Assembly (NCBI GenBank): GCA_045538015.1
Contig: JAZSQO010000067.1
Coordinates: 106,173 to 170,172, forward strand
DNA: 64,000 nucleotides
Source of the DNA: SIG598 sp045538015
GTDB taxonomy: Bacteria > Bacillota > Clostridia > Oscillospirales > Acutalibacteraceae
Direction: 5' to 3'
Numbering within the stretch: position 1 is the stretch's first letter; each line of letters starts with the position of its first letter. Both the position numbers and the translations under genes were made by a program. Of this stretch, positions 1 through 8,584 are shown one piece after another. Under the pieces are notes generated by a model, which saw nothing but the letters and a program-made list of their open reading frames with translations, had not been told where the DNA came from and made no database searches.

Positions 1-368
1 AGTATATCGGCGTGGACGCCTGCGCCTGCAACCTGATGCGCCCGGCCATGTACGGTGCCTATCATCACATCACCGTCGCCGGCAAGGAGCAGGCAGAGGC
101 CACTACTGTTTACGACATCGTCGGCTCCTTGTGCGAGAACAATGACAAGTTCGCCATCGACCGCAAGCTGCCCGAGATCGAAATGGGCGACATTATTGTC
201 ATCCACGACACCGGTGCCCACGGCTTCTCCATGGGCTACAACTACAACGGCAAGCTCCGTTCCGCCGAGCTTATGCTCAAGGAGGACGGCAGCGTGGAAA
301 TGATCCGCCGTGCCGAAACTCCGGCCGATTATTTCGCCACCTTTGATTTCCTCGGACTCTTTGATTGA
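1..368 (+). CDS. lysA: Diaminopimelate decarboxylase, C-terminal part (partial)
   Basis: Only the last ~122 codons are in the window; the reading frame enters at base 3. LysA is a PLP enzyme that decarboxylates meso-diaminopimelate to L-lysine in the cytosol, the last step of lysine synthesis. The visible part begins with YIGVDACACNLMRPAMYGAY, which contains the family's MRP-x-x-Y substrate/PLP segment, and continues with the C-terminal beta-barrel (GDIIVIHDTGAHGFSMGYNYN). It ends at a normal C-terminus and a strong terminator follows. The N-terminal PLP lysine domain lies outside the window. Other alanine-racemase-fold decarboxylases are possible but the motif fits LysA best. Confidence 0.88.
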   Translation, partial: YIGVDACACNLMRPAMYGAYHHITVAGKEQAEATTVYDIVGSLCENNDKFAIDRKLPEIEMGDIIVIHDTGAHGFSMGYNYNGKLRSAELMLKEDGSVEMIRRAETPADYFATFDFLGLFD

Positions 369-393
369 TCTGATATAACGCGTATAGCGCAAG

Positions 394-425
394 AAAACCG
401 GCACCGCGATCGCGGCGCCGGTTTT
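394..425 (+). terminator. Rho-independent terminator after lysA
   Basis: The arms AAAACCGGC and GCCGGTTTT enclose a second palindrome (CCGCGATCGCGG), followed by TATATTT. It is nearly symmetric, so it can also stop the convergent deacetylase transcript. Confidence 0.85.
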
Positions 426-448
426 ATATTTCTATTGATTGTCAGCGA

Positions 449-2233
449 TCATTTTGTCGCTTTCTTGCGAATCACAATGGCGGCAAGCACCACGACAGCA
501 AGAATGAGAAGTCCGTGAGCAAGTATCGACATTGTGCCGAAGCTCTTGAGCTGGGCGCAGGAGCTGCCCGGTTCGGCATCCTCGTCGGTGGAGGTGCTGT
601 CCGGCTCCGTGCCCTCGGCGGGCTGGCTTTCGGGAGCGATTTCCTCAGCTTCGGGCTGAGCCGCGAACAGCTCAACGGTAAACCAGTCCTCGCCATTGTA
701 GGAAAGCACGGCAGAGCAGGCCTTTTCACCCGGAGCAAGGGACGGGTCAACGCTCTCGGCGTCGTAAGCGCACTGGAACAGAGAGGGATCGGCCTTGAGT
801 GCTTCTATATCGTCGGCGGTTCTGTATATCTCCTCTTCGCTGAATGAGGGCTCGAGAGCAACGGTGGTTTCCGTTCCCGCAGCGGGGAGCTCAAAGGTGT
901 AGCCGGACAGCAGTTCAGCGGCGGTAACAGCGGTGCTGCTGGGATCGGCTATCTGGCGGCCCTCGGGAGTGATGATGCTGGGGCCGTCGATGAGCAGATC
1001 GGAAATGTTGACGATCTTCAGCCCCTTGTCAACGTAATTCTGGAGGCAGGCGTCAAGGGTCTTCTTGATGTGGGTTGCGGAAGTGTGGAATATGACAATA
1101 TCGCCTGCGCCAACATTTTCGGTAGCGCATCGTATGGACTTTTCGATGGGATACTCAAAATCATAGTCAAAGGCGTCGGCGCTCCATCTGATAACATCCA
1201 GACCGCAGCTGCGCACGACGGCATAGGCGGTGTTGTTGATCTCGCCGTAGGGCGGGCGGAAGAGGGTGGGCTGAACTCCGCCGGTGGCCTCTACGATTTC
1301 TCTGTTGCAGATCATGATCTCCTTGTATACATCCTCGGCCCCCTTTTTGTTGAGGTGAGGATGATTGTTGGAATGATTGCCGATCTCGTGGCCTCTTTCG
1401 GCGATCTTTCTCACCGCGTCGGGATGCTCACGAACAAAGAAGCCGGTCATGAAGAAGGTGGCCTTGGCGTCGTACTTGTCAAGAGTATCGAGAACGAAGT
1501 CAACGTTGTAGGAACCGTAGGCGCAGTCAAAGGAAATGGCCACCTTGTCGCTGCTTTCAACGGTTCGGATCATCTTGCAGCCGCTGACCACCAGAGCCAG
1601 ATTGACCGAATCCAGCTTTTCGCCGGTCACATCGTCGTAAAGGTGAAGCTTTCCTTCCGGGTTATATTCGGTGGGAGCGGTGAAGTATATGTAGCGGCTC
1701 TTCTTATCTGTGGGGAATTCGTAATTCACCAGCACTGAGCCGTCGTCGCATCTTACCGACAGCGGATAGGGAGCGACCAGAAGGGAGGGGGTCTTGCATT
1801 CCACAAGCACATAACCATCTCCGCCCGCGTTGTGGCAGATCATTTCGGGATAAATGTCAAACACCGGTCTGGGGCAAACCTCAACGGTGTGAGACGATCC
1901 TGCGCCGAGGGAATAGCCGGAACCTTCCTCGATGCTGAACACAAACTCGGCGGTCTCGGTGACGGCTTCGGAGCTGAAGCTGACCGAGGCGGAGCTTTCG
2001 CCGGCCTTTATCATGGCCGAAAAGACCTTTCCGTTGCCGGAGAGAGAAACGGTGGTGTCGGTGGAAACGGCGCCCTCCGACTCAACGGTTACGGTGTAGT
2101 CCTGACCGCCGTATATGGTCTGAGAGGATCTGCTGAAGGATATCACCGGCTGGCCGCTTTCCGCGAAAACGACAAGGGCTCCGGTGGACATCACCAACAG
2201 AAGTGCCATTAGAATTGATAACATTCTCTTCAT
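449..2233 (-). CDS. Secreted NodB-type polysaccharide deacetylase with C-terminal anchor
   Basis: About 594 aa. The start at 2233 is chosen because an AGGAGGT Shine-Dalgarno lies 7 nt upstream; an in-frame ATG at 2257 has none. A signal peptide (MKRMLSILMALLLVMSTGAL) is followed by ~190 aa of beta-rich sequence, a NodB domain at about residues 225-415, a Ser/Glu/Pro-rich linker and a C-terminal membrane helix ending in RKKATK. NodB enzymes remove N- or O-acetyl groups from peptidoglycan or other polysaccharides. Metal motif HSNNHP and catalytic RPPYG are present. The usual TFDD motif reads SFDCAYG, so the second Asp is replaced, as in the PdaB-like subgroup. Activity is therefore uncertain; location at the cell surface is likely. 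Confidence 0.85.
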   Translation of the reverse strand: MKRMLSILMALLLVMSTGALVVFAESGQPVISFSRSSQTIYGGQDYTVTVESEGAVSTDTTVSLSGNGKVFSAMIKAGESSASVSFSSEAVTETAEFVFSIEEGSGYSLGAGSSHTVEVCPRPVFDIYPEMICHNAGGDGYVLVECKTPSLLVAPYPLSVRCDDGSVLVNYEFPTDKKSRYIYFTAPTEYNPEGKLHLYDDVTGEKLDSVNLALVVSGCKMIRTVESSDKVAISFDCAYGSYNVDFVLDTLDKYDAKATFFMTGFFVREHPDAVRKIAERGHEIGNHSNNHPHLNKKGAEDVYKEIMICNREIVEATGGVQPTLFRPPYGEINNTAYAVVRSCGLDVIRWSADAFDYDFEYPIEKSIRCATENVGAGDIVIFHTSATHIKKTLDACLQNYVDKGLKIVNISDLLIDGPSIITPEGRQIADPSSTAVTAAELLSGYTFELPAAGTETTVALEPSFSEEEIYRTADDIEALKADPSLFQCAYDAESVDPSLAPGEKACSAVLSYNGEDWFTVELFAAQPEAEEIAPESQPAEGTEPDSTSTDEDAEPGSSCAQLKSFGTMSILAHGLLILAVVVLAAIVIRKKATK

Positions 2234-2388
2234 ATTTTTTACCTCCTGACTTTCCATTTTATTATACAGTTTTGAGCTTTGATGTCAATTAAAAATAGCG
2301 ACGAAACGCCGCTTTTTATCGCCTGAATATAACAGATTCCGGAGCATCCGCGCGGACACTCCGGAATATATCGCTATCTAATATATCG

Positions 2389-2712
2389 CTATCTTATATT
2401 TGAGATAAGCCGCATTATTTTGCCGATATTTCCGCTTATTTTCACCTTGCCGGTCATCACAGCCATAGCCGGGTTGAGAGAGCCGGACATTAGCCCCTCC
2501 ACGGCCTCGGCGGAAGCAGTGATCTGCGCGTCGCATGGAGAGAGGGGAGTGTTGTCAACGGTGAGGATCCCGCCGCTTAGACGGATGCCGATGACGCCCG
2601 GAGAACTGCCGGTAATGTGGATATTCGCGCTGACATCCTCTCCCGGAGCGATTCTTCCTCTGTGCTGATCCGCAAGCGCCTTTACCGAGCCGAATATCTG
2701 CTCAAATGACAT
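2389..2712 (-). CDS. SCP2 sterol-binding-domain protein
   Basis: A 107-aa cytosolic protein consisting of one SCP2-like domain (lipid or hydrophobic ligand binding). The fold signature is the central beta strands (ANIHITGSSPGVIGIRLSGG), a ligand-binding helix (ITASAEAVEGLMSGSLNPAMAVM) and the final GKVKISGNIGKIMRL motif typical of small bacterial SCP2 proteins. Start 2712 has AAGGAGG 8 nt upstream. It stands alone between two leftward genes and its partner is unknown. In bacteria the ligand of such stand-alone domains is generally not established, so no pathway is assigned. Confidence 0.82.
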   Translation of the reverse strand: MSFEQIFGSVKALADQHRGRIAPGEDVSANIHITGSSPGVIGIRLSGGILTVDNTPLSPCDAQITASAEAVEGLMSGSLNPAMAVMTGKVKISGNIGKIMRLISNIR

Positions 2713-2771
2713 TTTTGCAGCCTCCTTGCCTTGGTTTTTACATTGCCTTGTAATTTTACCAGACCGGCAGC

Positions 2772-3602
2772 CTACTTGTCAATCGCCGACTTGCCGCAGC
2801 CACAGCCGCAGCTCCAGTCCGAGCCGGAATCAAGGTCGCAGGCGTTGGGCGGGAAGAAGGCCTCGGTGGGGAAGCTGATGCGTCCGAAAAGCTCGCAGGG
2901 ATCATTCTTGCTCTCCTCCATGCAGATCTTCTCCGGCATACAGAAATCATACACCGGCAGAAGCATCTGCACCTGCCGCTCAAGCTGGATGATCATAAAG
3001 ATTCCGATGGATACGAGAACCACACGCTGGCCGCAGGGATGGTCAAAGCAGCCGCCGAAGCGCCGGGAGACAATCTTGGGCACGCAGGGACAGCACACGT
3101 CGCACACCGTCTCCATACGGGCGTTGAGGCTGATGGGATCGGCGATCTGGCAGGTCACCTTGGGAAGATTGCCGGTGGACTGACCCTGAATGTCATCGTC
3201 TCCGCACACATAGTCAGAGGTAAACACCTTCACGCAGCCGTCGCTGCCGAAGAGAATGGCCTTCTTCTTGTAGATGCTCAGGCCGCACACATCGCAGGAG
3301 GGCGAAGCAGGGGAGACGGTCACCTCCAGCTTCACGGCAAAGTAGATGGTCAGCTCCACGCAGTAGTAGCCCCGGTTGAAGGGCACCGGCTCGGTGTCGA
3401 TGATGACATTGCATACCTCGGCCGACTTGAGCCTGACGTCGATGGCGTTGTCGATGATGTCCTGATCCCGGTCGGTGAAGTATACCGGGATATCCTCGAG
3501 GCATTCCCGGTCACGGCAGGCGTCGTAGACGCGGCTGGCGTTGACGCAGACGGCCTCCTTGAAGCAGTCCTTGCGCGAGGCGGTGTATCTGTTGTCCGAC
3601 AT
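2772..3602 (-). CDS. Conserved Cys-rich protein of unknown function (clostridial)
   Basis: About 276 aa starting MSDNRYTASRKDCFKEAVCV. Start 3602 is preceded by AAGGAGGA; the upstream ATG at 3641 would put the SD inside the gene. There is no signal peptide. The protein carries roughly two dozen cysteines in clusters (VCDVCCPCVPK in the middle, SCGCGCGKSAIDK at the C-terminus) and a conserved core (RQVQMLLPVYDFCMPEK). I recall similar sequences in many clostridial genomes without a function. Cysteine clustering is compatible with metal binding or a disulfide-rich spore-coat protein, but this is inference only. Confidence 0.7.
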   Translation of the reverse strand: MSDNRYTASRKDCFKEAVCVNASRVYDACRDRECLEDIPVYFTDRDQDIIDNAIDVRLKSAEVCNVIIDTEPVPFNRGYYCVELTIYFAVKLEVTVSPASPSCDVCGLSIYKKKAILFGSDGCVKVFTSDYVCGDDDIQGQSTGNLPKVTCQIADPISLNARMETVCDVCCPCVPKIVSRRFGGCFDHPCGQRVVLVSIGIFMIIQLERQVQMLLPVYDFCMPEKICMEESKNDPCELFGRISFPTEAFFPPNACDLDSGSDWSCGCGCGKSAIDK

Positions 3603-3633
3603 TGATGATTTCCTCCTTGAAATTATAATGAAC

Positions 3634-3655
3634 TCGTACAACAGCTTATGTACGA
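3634..3655. repeat. Inverted repeat in divergent promoter region
   Basis: Perfect 7-bp arms TCGTACA and TGTACGA separated by 8 bp, 32 bp upstream of the Cys-rich gene start. A minus-strand TATAAT (3622-3627) lies just downstream, so this could be an operator. The 3603-3826 interval otherwise holds only the divergent promoter. Confidence 0.5.
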
Positions 3656-3755
3656 TTCACAACATAATATGACCGACGGAGTGAAATTGTGCGGGCATCC
3701 GGCAGAATCTGCCGAAATCGCCGGGTCGGGCAGGTAAAATAAAAAATATTTTATA

Positions 3756-3784
3756 TTGCCCGAAAGGGGATAATGTATTATAAT
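3756..3784 (+). promoter_or_regulatory. Promoter of the 3827 gene
   Basis: TTGCCC, 17-bp spacer, TATAAT; the start codon follows 43 bp later with a GAGGTGAC ribosome site. Confidence 0.55.
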
Positions 3785-3826
3785 ATGATAAATATACTCA
3801 AACAGCAGTGATGAGGTGACAAAGAT

Positions 3827-5755
3827 ATGACTGTGAACTGGAAGCTTGGCATAACGCCCGTCAGTGAGCTGACCCTTGAAAATTTCAAGGATTTTGCCAG
3901 AGACTACGCCCAGTACACTTACGCCCTGTGCTATAAGGCGACATCGGACGAAAAGCTGGCCATATCCAGCAGCGCCAGCGCCCTGGCCGCGGTTATCTGT
4001 CAGGAATCTGGCAAGGAGGGCAGCGAGGAGCTGATGCCGGAAAAGGCCATCAAGCGTGTGCTGCTGGACGTGCTGACCAAGCAGCAGATCGCCCGGATGA
4101 ACGACGACAAGCTGACCGCCACCATGACCGTGGAGGACAAAATCGTCGACGCCATCGTGGACAAGGCGGTCAATCTGGCCAACATTAATATGCCCCGATA
4201 CGCCCGGGTTTTCAGCGGAACAAAGGGAACGCTGGTCATTCTCGGACTGGTGCTTGTGCTTATGGCGGCAATTGTTCTCATCTGGGTCAATCCCAGCGCC
4301 TGCAACCGGGTGGCGCAGATAACCACCGGCGGCGCCACAGGCGATGTGTCCGCGGCAGCCCGTCCGGATACCGATATGCTGGTGAGCGTTGATTTTGACG
4401 ACCGGATGGCTCAGACCGTGAACAGCGGCGCCTATCCCGTTCTCTTCAGCGTGGAAGGCCCCGATTCCCGCGCTGTGACCGGCGTCAATGTGTTTGATTC
4501 CGCCGGCACCGAGCAGACCGCCTATCCCTGCGGAGAATATACATACTGCTTCATCGCCTCCGACAGCGATGTTTTCCAGACCGTAGTGTCCAGCGAAAGC
4601 GGACAGATGTCCTCATATTTCATCGTTCCTCCCATGGACGACGAGGCGGTATACCCGGACAACAGCTCCTATGTCGTTTCCCACAATGAAACAGCCCGCA
4701 TCCGGCTTTCCTCCGGCGATACCCTGACCGCCGCTCCGGCGAAGGGCACCCTCGAGGAGGTTCCGGGCGGATATATCTACACTCCCGTGGGCGGCTCTGA
4801 GTGCATCGGACTGGACGCCTTCAGCTACACCACCGCCGACGGCACCGTATACACAGTTCCGGTGCTGGTCAGCAACAGCTCTCCCCGCGTCGACCAGACA
4901 TCTCTCTCCGCGTCGGTGCTTCACACTCCCTCCAGAGCCGGAATGTGCGCCGGCAGCATCCTTTCCGAAGACGCCGACGGCGATGAGCTGGTCTTTACCC
5001 TTACCGGAACCGAGGGCTGCTCTGCCTTCATTTCTCCCGACGGCTCCTATGTGGCTCTCATTGAGCCGGAGTATCGTCTGGGCGAGGCCAGCTTCTCCTT
5101 CACCGTCAGCGATGGCATAATCGTCTCCGATCCCTACACCGTATCCATCACTCTGGAAAACCACCTCATTTCCGTCTCCGAGATGACCAGGGAATTTGTG
5201 TGCTACTCGGGCGAGGACGGATATTATGAGTTTGAGCTTCCCGCTGTGGACGACGACGGCGACGTCCTCACATGGTCCCTTGTCACCGAGCAGAGCGGCG
5301 GCGTTACCGCTCAGTGGGGCAGCGAGGTCATAATCAGCGACGGCCGCGTGGTGAAGTACCGCATCAATCCCGTCCAGAACGAAGCCTTTGTGGAGGCTCT
5401 CACCTTCGCCTGCTCCGACGGCTGGCTGAGCGGAACGCTCATGACCGTTATCTGCAATAACAGCGCCAATCAGGCTCCCGCCAGCAGCGGAAACAACAGC
5501 GGCGTTGTTGAGGCCGGCTCCGTGGACAACATCCTTCAGGTGACCCTCCGCGACGACTGTCCCTTCGACCGCTGCGTCATCACCTCGGTGAACGAGGTCT
5601 TCGGCGGCTCGGTAAAGGGCGAGTGGGGCTGGGAGGAGCTCAAATTCATGTTCACTCCCGATGGCACCGAGGCAAACGCCTTTGTGCGTCTCACCGTCGC
5701 CGATGTGCTCACCGGCCAGACAGCAAACATCACCTTCGACATTCAGGTAATGTAA
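3827..5755 (+). CDS. Single-pass membrane protein with cadherin/Ig-like extracellular repeats
   Basis: A 642-aa protein. Residues ~1-135 are a soluble, charged helical domain with no signal peptide. Residues ~137-160 form one membrane helix (TLVILGLVLVLMAAIVLIWV). The remainder is predicted outside the cell and contains repeated beta-sandwich units of the Ig/cadherin-like (tandem-95) type, recognisable by phrases such as GLDAFSYTTADGTVYTVPVLV and EASFSFTVSDGIIVSDPYTVS. The topology suggests an anti-sigma-like or sensor arrangement with an inside N-terminus, but no known cytosolic domain is recognised. The repeat type matches the much larger surface protein at 33877. Likely adhesive or structural; not identified further. 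Confidence 0.75.
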   Translation: MTVNWKLGITPVSELTLENFKDFARDYAQYTYALCYKATSDEKLAISSSASALAAVICQESGKEGSEELMPEKAIKRVLLDVLTKQQIARMNDDKLTATMTVEDKIVDAIVDKAVNLANINMPRYARVFSGTKGTLVILGLVLVLMAAIVLIWVNPSACNRVAQITTGGATGDVSAAARPDTDMLVSVDFDDRMAQTVNSGAYPVLFSVEGPDSRAVTGVNVFDSAGTEQTAYPCGEYTYCFIASDSDVFQTVVSSESGQMSSYFIVPPMDDEAVYPDNSSYVVSHNETARIRLSSGDTLTAAPAKGTLEEVPGGYIYTPVGGSECIGLDAFSYTTADGTVYTVPVLVSNSSPRVDQTSLSASVLHTPSRAGMCAGSILSEDADGDELVFTLTGTEGCSAFISPDGSYVALIEPEYRLGEASFSFTVSDGIIVSDPYTVSITLENHLISVSEMTREFVCYSGEDGYYEFELPAVDDDGDVLTWSLVTEQSGGVTAQWGSEVIISDGRVVKYRINPVQNEAFVEALTFACSDGWLSGTLMTVICNNSANQAPASSGNNSGVVEAGSVDNILQVTLRDDCPFDRCVITSVNEVFGGSVKGEWGWEELKFMFTPDGTEANAFVRLTVADVLTGQTANITFDIQVM

Positions 5756-5854
5756 AAATTATTTCGCCGGACGGCTGGGTATCATATAACCCGGTCGTCC
5801 GGCTCAGTTATGCAAATTTCCGCCAATGCGAAACTGCGGCGGTGAAAAGAGGTA

Positions 5855-7240
5855 ATGATTCTGACACGCAAAAGTCGAAAGATAGACATGATAAACGGCG
5901 GAATCTTCGGCAAGCTGATAATCTTTGCTCTTCCCATAGTGGCAACGGGCGTTCTGCAGCTGCTGTACAACGCCGCAGACATGATAATCGTTGGAAAATT
6001 CGACGGCAAGGAGGCGCTCGCCGCCGTCGGCTCCACCGCTTCGCTGATAAACCTGCTGGTCAACCTTTTTGTAGGCCTTTCCGTGGGTGCCAGCGTGGTT
6101 GTGGCTCAGGAATACGGAGCGCACAACGAAAAGATGGTCAGCCGCACCGTGCACACCTCCATGGCGGTCAGCGTGATCGCCGGTGTCATGCTGGGTCTGA
6201 TAGGCGTGCTGGCGGCCGAACCGCTGCTGGTGCTTATGGGCGCTCCCGAGGATGTGCTGGGCAAATCGGTGCTGTATCTGCGGATATATTTCCTCGGTAT
6301 GCCCGCTTCTATGGTTTACAACTACGGCGCGTCCATCATGCGCGGCGCCGGTGACACAAGAAGGCCGCTGGTTTTCCTCTCATTGTCCGGACTGGTCAAT
6401 CTGGTGCTCAATTACATTCTCGTCCGGTTCGTTGCCATGGGCGTGGCCGGTGTGGCTGTTGCGACAGTCGCTTCTCAGGTCGTCTCCGCGGCGCTCGTAG
6501 TGTCCAGCCTCATGCACTCGGATGACTGCATCCGCCTTGTTCTGAAAAAGCTCGGCATAAAAAAGGATATACTGCTCCGTATACTCAAGGTGGGCATCCC
6601 GGCCGGCCTGCAGGGCGCGGTTTTCTCCCTTTCCAACGTCCTCATCCAGTCCTCCATCAACTCCTTCGGCTCCACGGCCATGGCCGGAGCCTCGGCCTCC
6701 AACAGCATTGAGGGTATCGTATACACCTGCATGAACTCCTTTGCTCAGGCCGCGCTGACCTTTACCGGCCAGAACTACGGCGCGGGCAAGAACCGCCGTA
6801 TACTCCGGGTGCTGGGCTGCAGTGTTGCTCAGGTGTTCATCGTCGGCCTGACAGTGGGCTGGACGGTCATCCTCGCCGGCCGTGTGCTGCTCTCGCTGTT
6901 CAACAGCGATCCCGAGGTCATCGAGGCCGGCATGGAGCGAATAGTGATAATGAGCTCCATGCACTTCCTCTGCGGAATAATGGATGTGCTTGCCGGCGTG
7001 ATGAGGGGCATGGGCCATTCGGTGGTGCCGATGATCGTGTCCCTGACAGGCGCCTGCGGTCTCCGCATTGTGTGGATAATGACCGTTTTCGCGTCCTACC
7101 GGAGCCTGCCGGTGCTTTACGCTTCCTATCCCGTGTCGTGGTTCATCACAGCGATAGTGCATCTTATCTGCTTTGTGATATTCTACCGCAGGCTGATAAA
7201 AACCAGAGGTTATGAGTCACAAATCCCTACGATTGCCTGA
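5855..7240 (+). CDS. MATE family efflux transporter
   Basis: A 461-aa inner-membrane protein with about 12 helices in two homologous halves, the size and layout of MATE/DinF exporters, which expel drugs or metabolites in exchange for Na+ or H+. The N-terminal signature RKIDMINGGIFGKLIIFALP and the LYNAADMIIVGKF segment are diagnostic, as is GQNYGAGKNRR in the second half. The ATG at 5855 has an AGAGGT only 1-2 nt away, which is tight, but the N-terminus from this start aligns with the family. Substrate cannot be inferred. It stands alone, with its own promoter space of ~100 bp. Confidence 0.92.
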   Translation: MILTRKSRKIDMINGGIFGKLIIFALPIVATGVLQLLYNAADMIIVGKFDGKEALAAVGSTASLINLLVNLFVGLSVGASVVVAQEYGAHNEKMVSRTVHTSMAVSVIAGVMLGLIGVLAAEPLLVLMGAPEDVLGKSVLYLRIYFLGMPASMVYNYGASIMRGAGDTRRPLVFLSLSGLVNLVLNYILVRFVAMGVAGVAVATVASQVVSAALVVSSLMHSDDCIRLVLKKLGIKKDILLRILKVGIPAGLQGAVFSLSNVLIQSSINSFGSTAMAGASASNSIEGIVYTCMNSFAQAALTFTGQNYGAGKNRRILRVLGCSVAQVFIVGLTVGWTVILAGRVLLSLFNSDPEVIEAGMERIVIMSSMHFLCGIMDVLAGVMRGMGHSVVPMIVSLTGACGLRIVWIMTVFASYRSLPVLYASYPVSWFITAIVHLICFVIFYRRLIKTRGYESQIPTIA

Positions 7241-7257
7241 CAGACGCATTTTAATGG

Positions 7258-7286
7258 TTGCTTTTTCCTTTCTGATATGTTAATAT
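7258..7286 (+). promoter_or_regulatory. Promoter of yajC
   Basis: TTGCTT, 17-bp spacer, TAATAT, 31 bp before the yajC start; an SD-like GGAGG lies between. Confidence 0.6.
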
Positions 7287-7317
7287 CTTACTCGAATAAA
7301 CCGGAGGTGTAAAACAA

Positions 7318-7761
7318 ATGAACCTTGCAAGAATTTTTATGGAATCCGCCGCTGCCGCTGACAATGTAGTCGTTTCCGGCTCCGATGCCGGTATGCTCGG
7401 CTGCGCCGGCGGAAGCATCTGGACCATGCTGCTTATGTACGCCGCTATCTTCGGCATCATGTATCTGCTCATGATCCGTCCCCAGAAGAAGCGCCGTCAG
7501 CAGGAAGAGGCTCTGCGCGCCAACATCGAGGTAGGCGATGAGATCGTCACCATCGGCGGCATCTGCGGCCGCATCGTCAGCATCAAGGAGGATGACATCA
7601 TCGTCATCGAGACCGGCGCTGACCGCACCAAGCTGAAGATGAAGAGCTGGAGCATCAGCTCCAACGAGACCGCCAGAGAGCGTCAGGCCGAGATCGAGGC
7701 CAGCCAGCCCAAGCCCGAAAAGAAGTTCAGCCTCTTTGGCAAGAAGGACGAAAATAAATAA
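7318..7761 (+). CDS. yajC: Preprotein translocase subunit YajC
   Basis: 147 aa. YajC is a small membrane subunit that associates with SecDF and the SecYEG translocon. After a short N-terminal stretch there is one transmembrane helix (WTMLLMYAAIFGIMYLLMI) followed by the hallmark RPQKKRRQQEEALRANIEVG and the SH3-like GDEIVTIGGICGRI segment. The C-terminal extension (EKKFSLFGKKDENK) is longer than in E. coli but common in Clostridia. yajC next to a TIGR04086 protein and scfAB is a recurrent clostridial arrangement; secD/secF would be expected nearby in relatives but are not in this window. Confidence 0.95.
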   Translation: MNLARIFMESAAAADNVVVSGSDAGMLGCAGGSIWTMLLMYAAIFGIMYLLMIRPQKKRRQQEEALRANIEVGDEIVTIGGICGRIVSIKEDDIIVIETGADRTKLKMKSWSISSNETARERQAEIEASQPKPEKKFSLFGKKDENK

Positions 7762-7784
7762 GTCCGATCTCTGACAAGCGTCAT

Positions 7785-7835
7785 AACCTCCCGTACTGTC
7801 GAGTATATTTTACAAGACAGTAACGGGAGGTTTTT
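7785..7835 (+). terminator. Terminator-like hairpin that contains the next gene's ribosome site
   Basis: Arms AACCTCCCGT-ACTGTC and GACAGT-A-ACGGGAGGTT with a 15-nt loop and a run of five T. The 3' arm contains GGGAGG (7825-7830), which is also the Shine-Dalgarno of the gene starting at 7839. The same hairpin can therefore stop transcription from yajC and hide the next ribosome site. Confidence 0.75.
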
Positions 7836-7838
7836 ATT

Positions 7839-8255
7839 ATGAACGGACGCAAAAACAAACTCGGTTCGTCGGCGGTGTGGGACTTTGCCCGCCCGACGCT
7901 GACCGGATTTTTCCTCGCCTGCGCGGTGACCGCTGGTCTGATCGCTCTTTTCTCACTGGTCTTTGTGCTGCTGGAATCGATTTTCGATTCGGCCATCGTG
8001 CCCCTGGCGCTCATTTCGGCGGCTCTGGGATGCTTTGCCGGCGCCTTTCTGTGCGCGTCAATGGTTCGGCATAAGGGAGTGCTGTTCGGACTGGCTATAG
8101 GCTTTCTCATGTTCCTCGGCATCTGGCTGCTCGGGCTGCTGTGCTCTCAGGAGATCTTCGGCTCGGAAACGGCGGTGAAGCTGCTGCTTCTGGCTCTTTC
8201 GGGCGCCGTGGGAGGCTATCTTGGCGGCAGCTGCAGATCGAAAAGAAGAAAATAA
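7839..8255 (+). CDS. TIGR04086 family membrane protein
   Basis: 138 aa with four predicted membrane helices (for example PTLTGFFLACAVTAGLIALF and VPLALISAALGCFAGAFLC) and a basic C-terminus (GGYLGGSCRSKRRK). It resembles the TIGR04086 family, restricted to Clostridia and relatives and often coded beside yajC and the SCIFF genes; no function is known. The N-terminal MNGRKNKLGSSAVWDFARP is cytosolic. Its ribosome site sits inside the hairpin at 7785-7835, so expression may depend on how that hairpin folds. Confidence 0.8.
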   Translation: MNGRKNKLGSSAVWDFARPTLTGFFLACAVTAGLIALFSLVFVLLESIFDSAIVPLALISAALGCFAGAFLCASMVRHKGVLFGLAIGFLMFLGIWLLGLLCSQEIFGSETAVKLLLLALSGAVGGYLGGSCRSKRRK

Positions 8256-8265
8256 AAGAAAAATA

Positions 8266-8294
8266 TTGCATTTTATGAGGATATAATCTATAAT
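8266..8294 (+). promoter_or_regulatory. Promoter of scfA
   Basis: TTGCAT, 17-bp spacer, perfect TATAAT; 32 bp to the scfA start, with a GGAGG ribosome site between. Confidence 0.75.
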
Positions 8295-8326
8295 CTGTAT
8301 TAAACAACCTACGGAGGATTAAAAAT

Positions 8327-8470
8327 ATGAAGCACATCAAGACTCTCAATTCCGCAAACCTCAAGAAGAGCGCTGTTTCCGGCGGCTGCGGCGAATGCCA
8401 GGCTCCCTGCCAGTCTGCCTGCAAGACTTCCTGCACTGTCGCCAACCAGAAGTGCGAGAAGAAGAACTGA
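8327..8470 (+). CDS. scfA: SCIFF ribosomal peptide precursor (six-cysteine ranthipeptide)
   Basis: A 47-aa peptide, MKHIKTLNSANLKKSAVSGG followed by a core with cysteines at positions 21, 24, 28, 32, 36 and 43, matching the six-Cys-in-forty-five family that is nearly universal in Clostridia. Established knowledge: the downstream radical-SAM enzyme links Cys sulfur to acceptor residues, giving thioether (ranthipeptide) products with a proposed role in quorum signalling or physiology. Start 8327 has GGAGG upstream and a strong promoter. A weak terminator separates it from the maturase, which probably gives more precursor than enzyme. Confidence 0.95.
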   Translation: MKHIKTLNSANLKKSAVSGGCGECQAPCQSACKTSCTVANQKCEKKN

Positions 8471-8497
8471 TCGCGCATATTGATCTCTGAGACTTAC

Positions 8498-8522
8498 GGG
8501 GCGGGCTGCGGCCTGCCCCTTT
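8498..8522 (+). terminator. Short intercistronic terminator between scfA and scfB
   Basis: Stem GGGGCGGGC / GCCTGCCCC (one G-U pair) with tetraloop TGCG, followed by only TTTG. The short T-run suggests partial termination. Confidence 0.65.
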
Positions 8523-8584
8523 GTCACGCTCAACGATATTGAGAGAACAATATTGATATCATATCAAAAAGGAGTCAGACCAAG

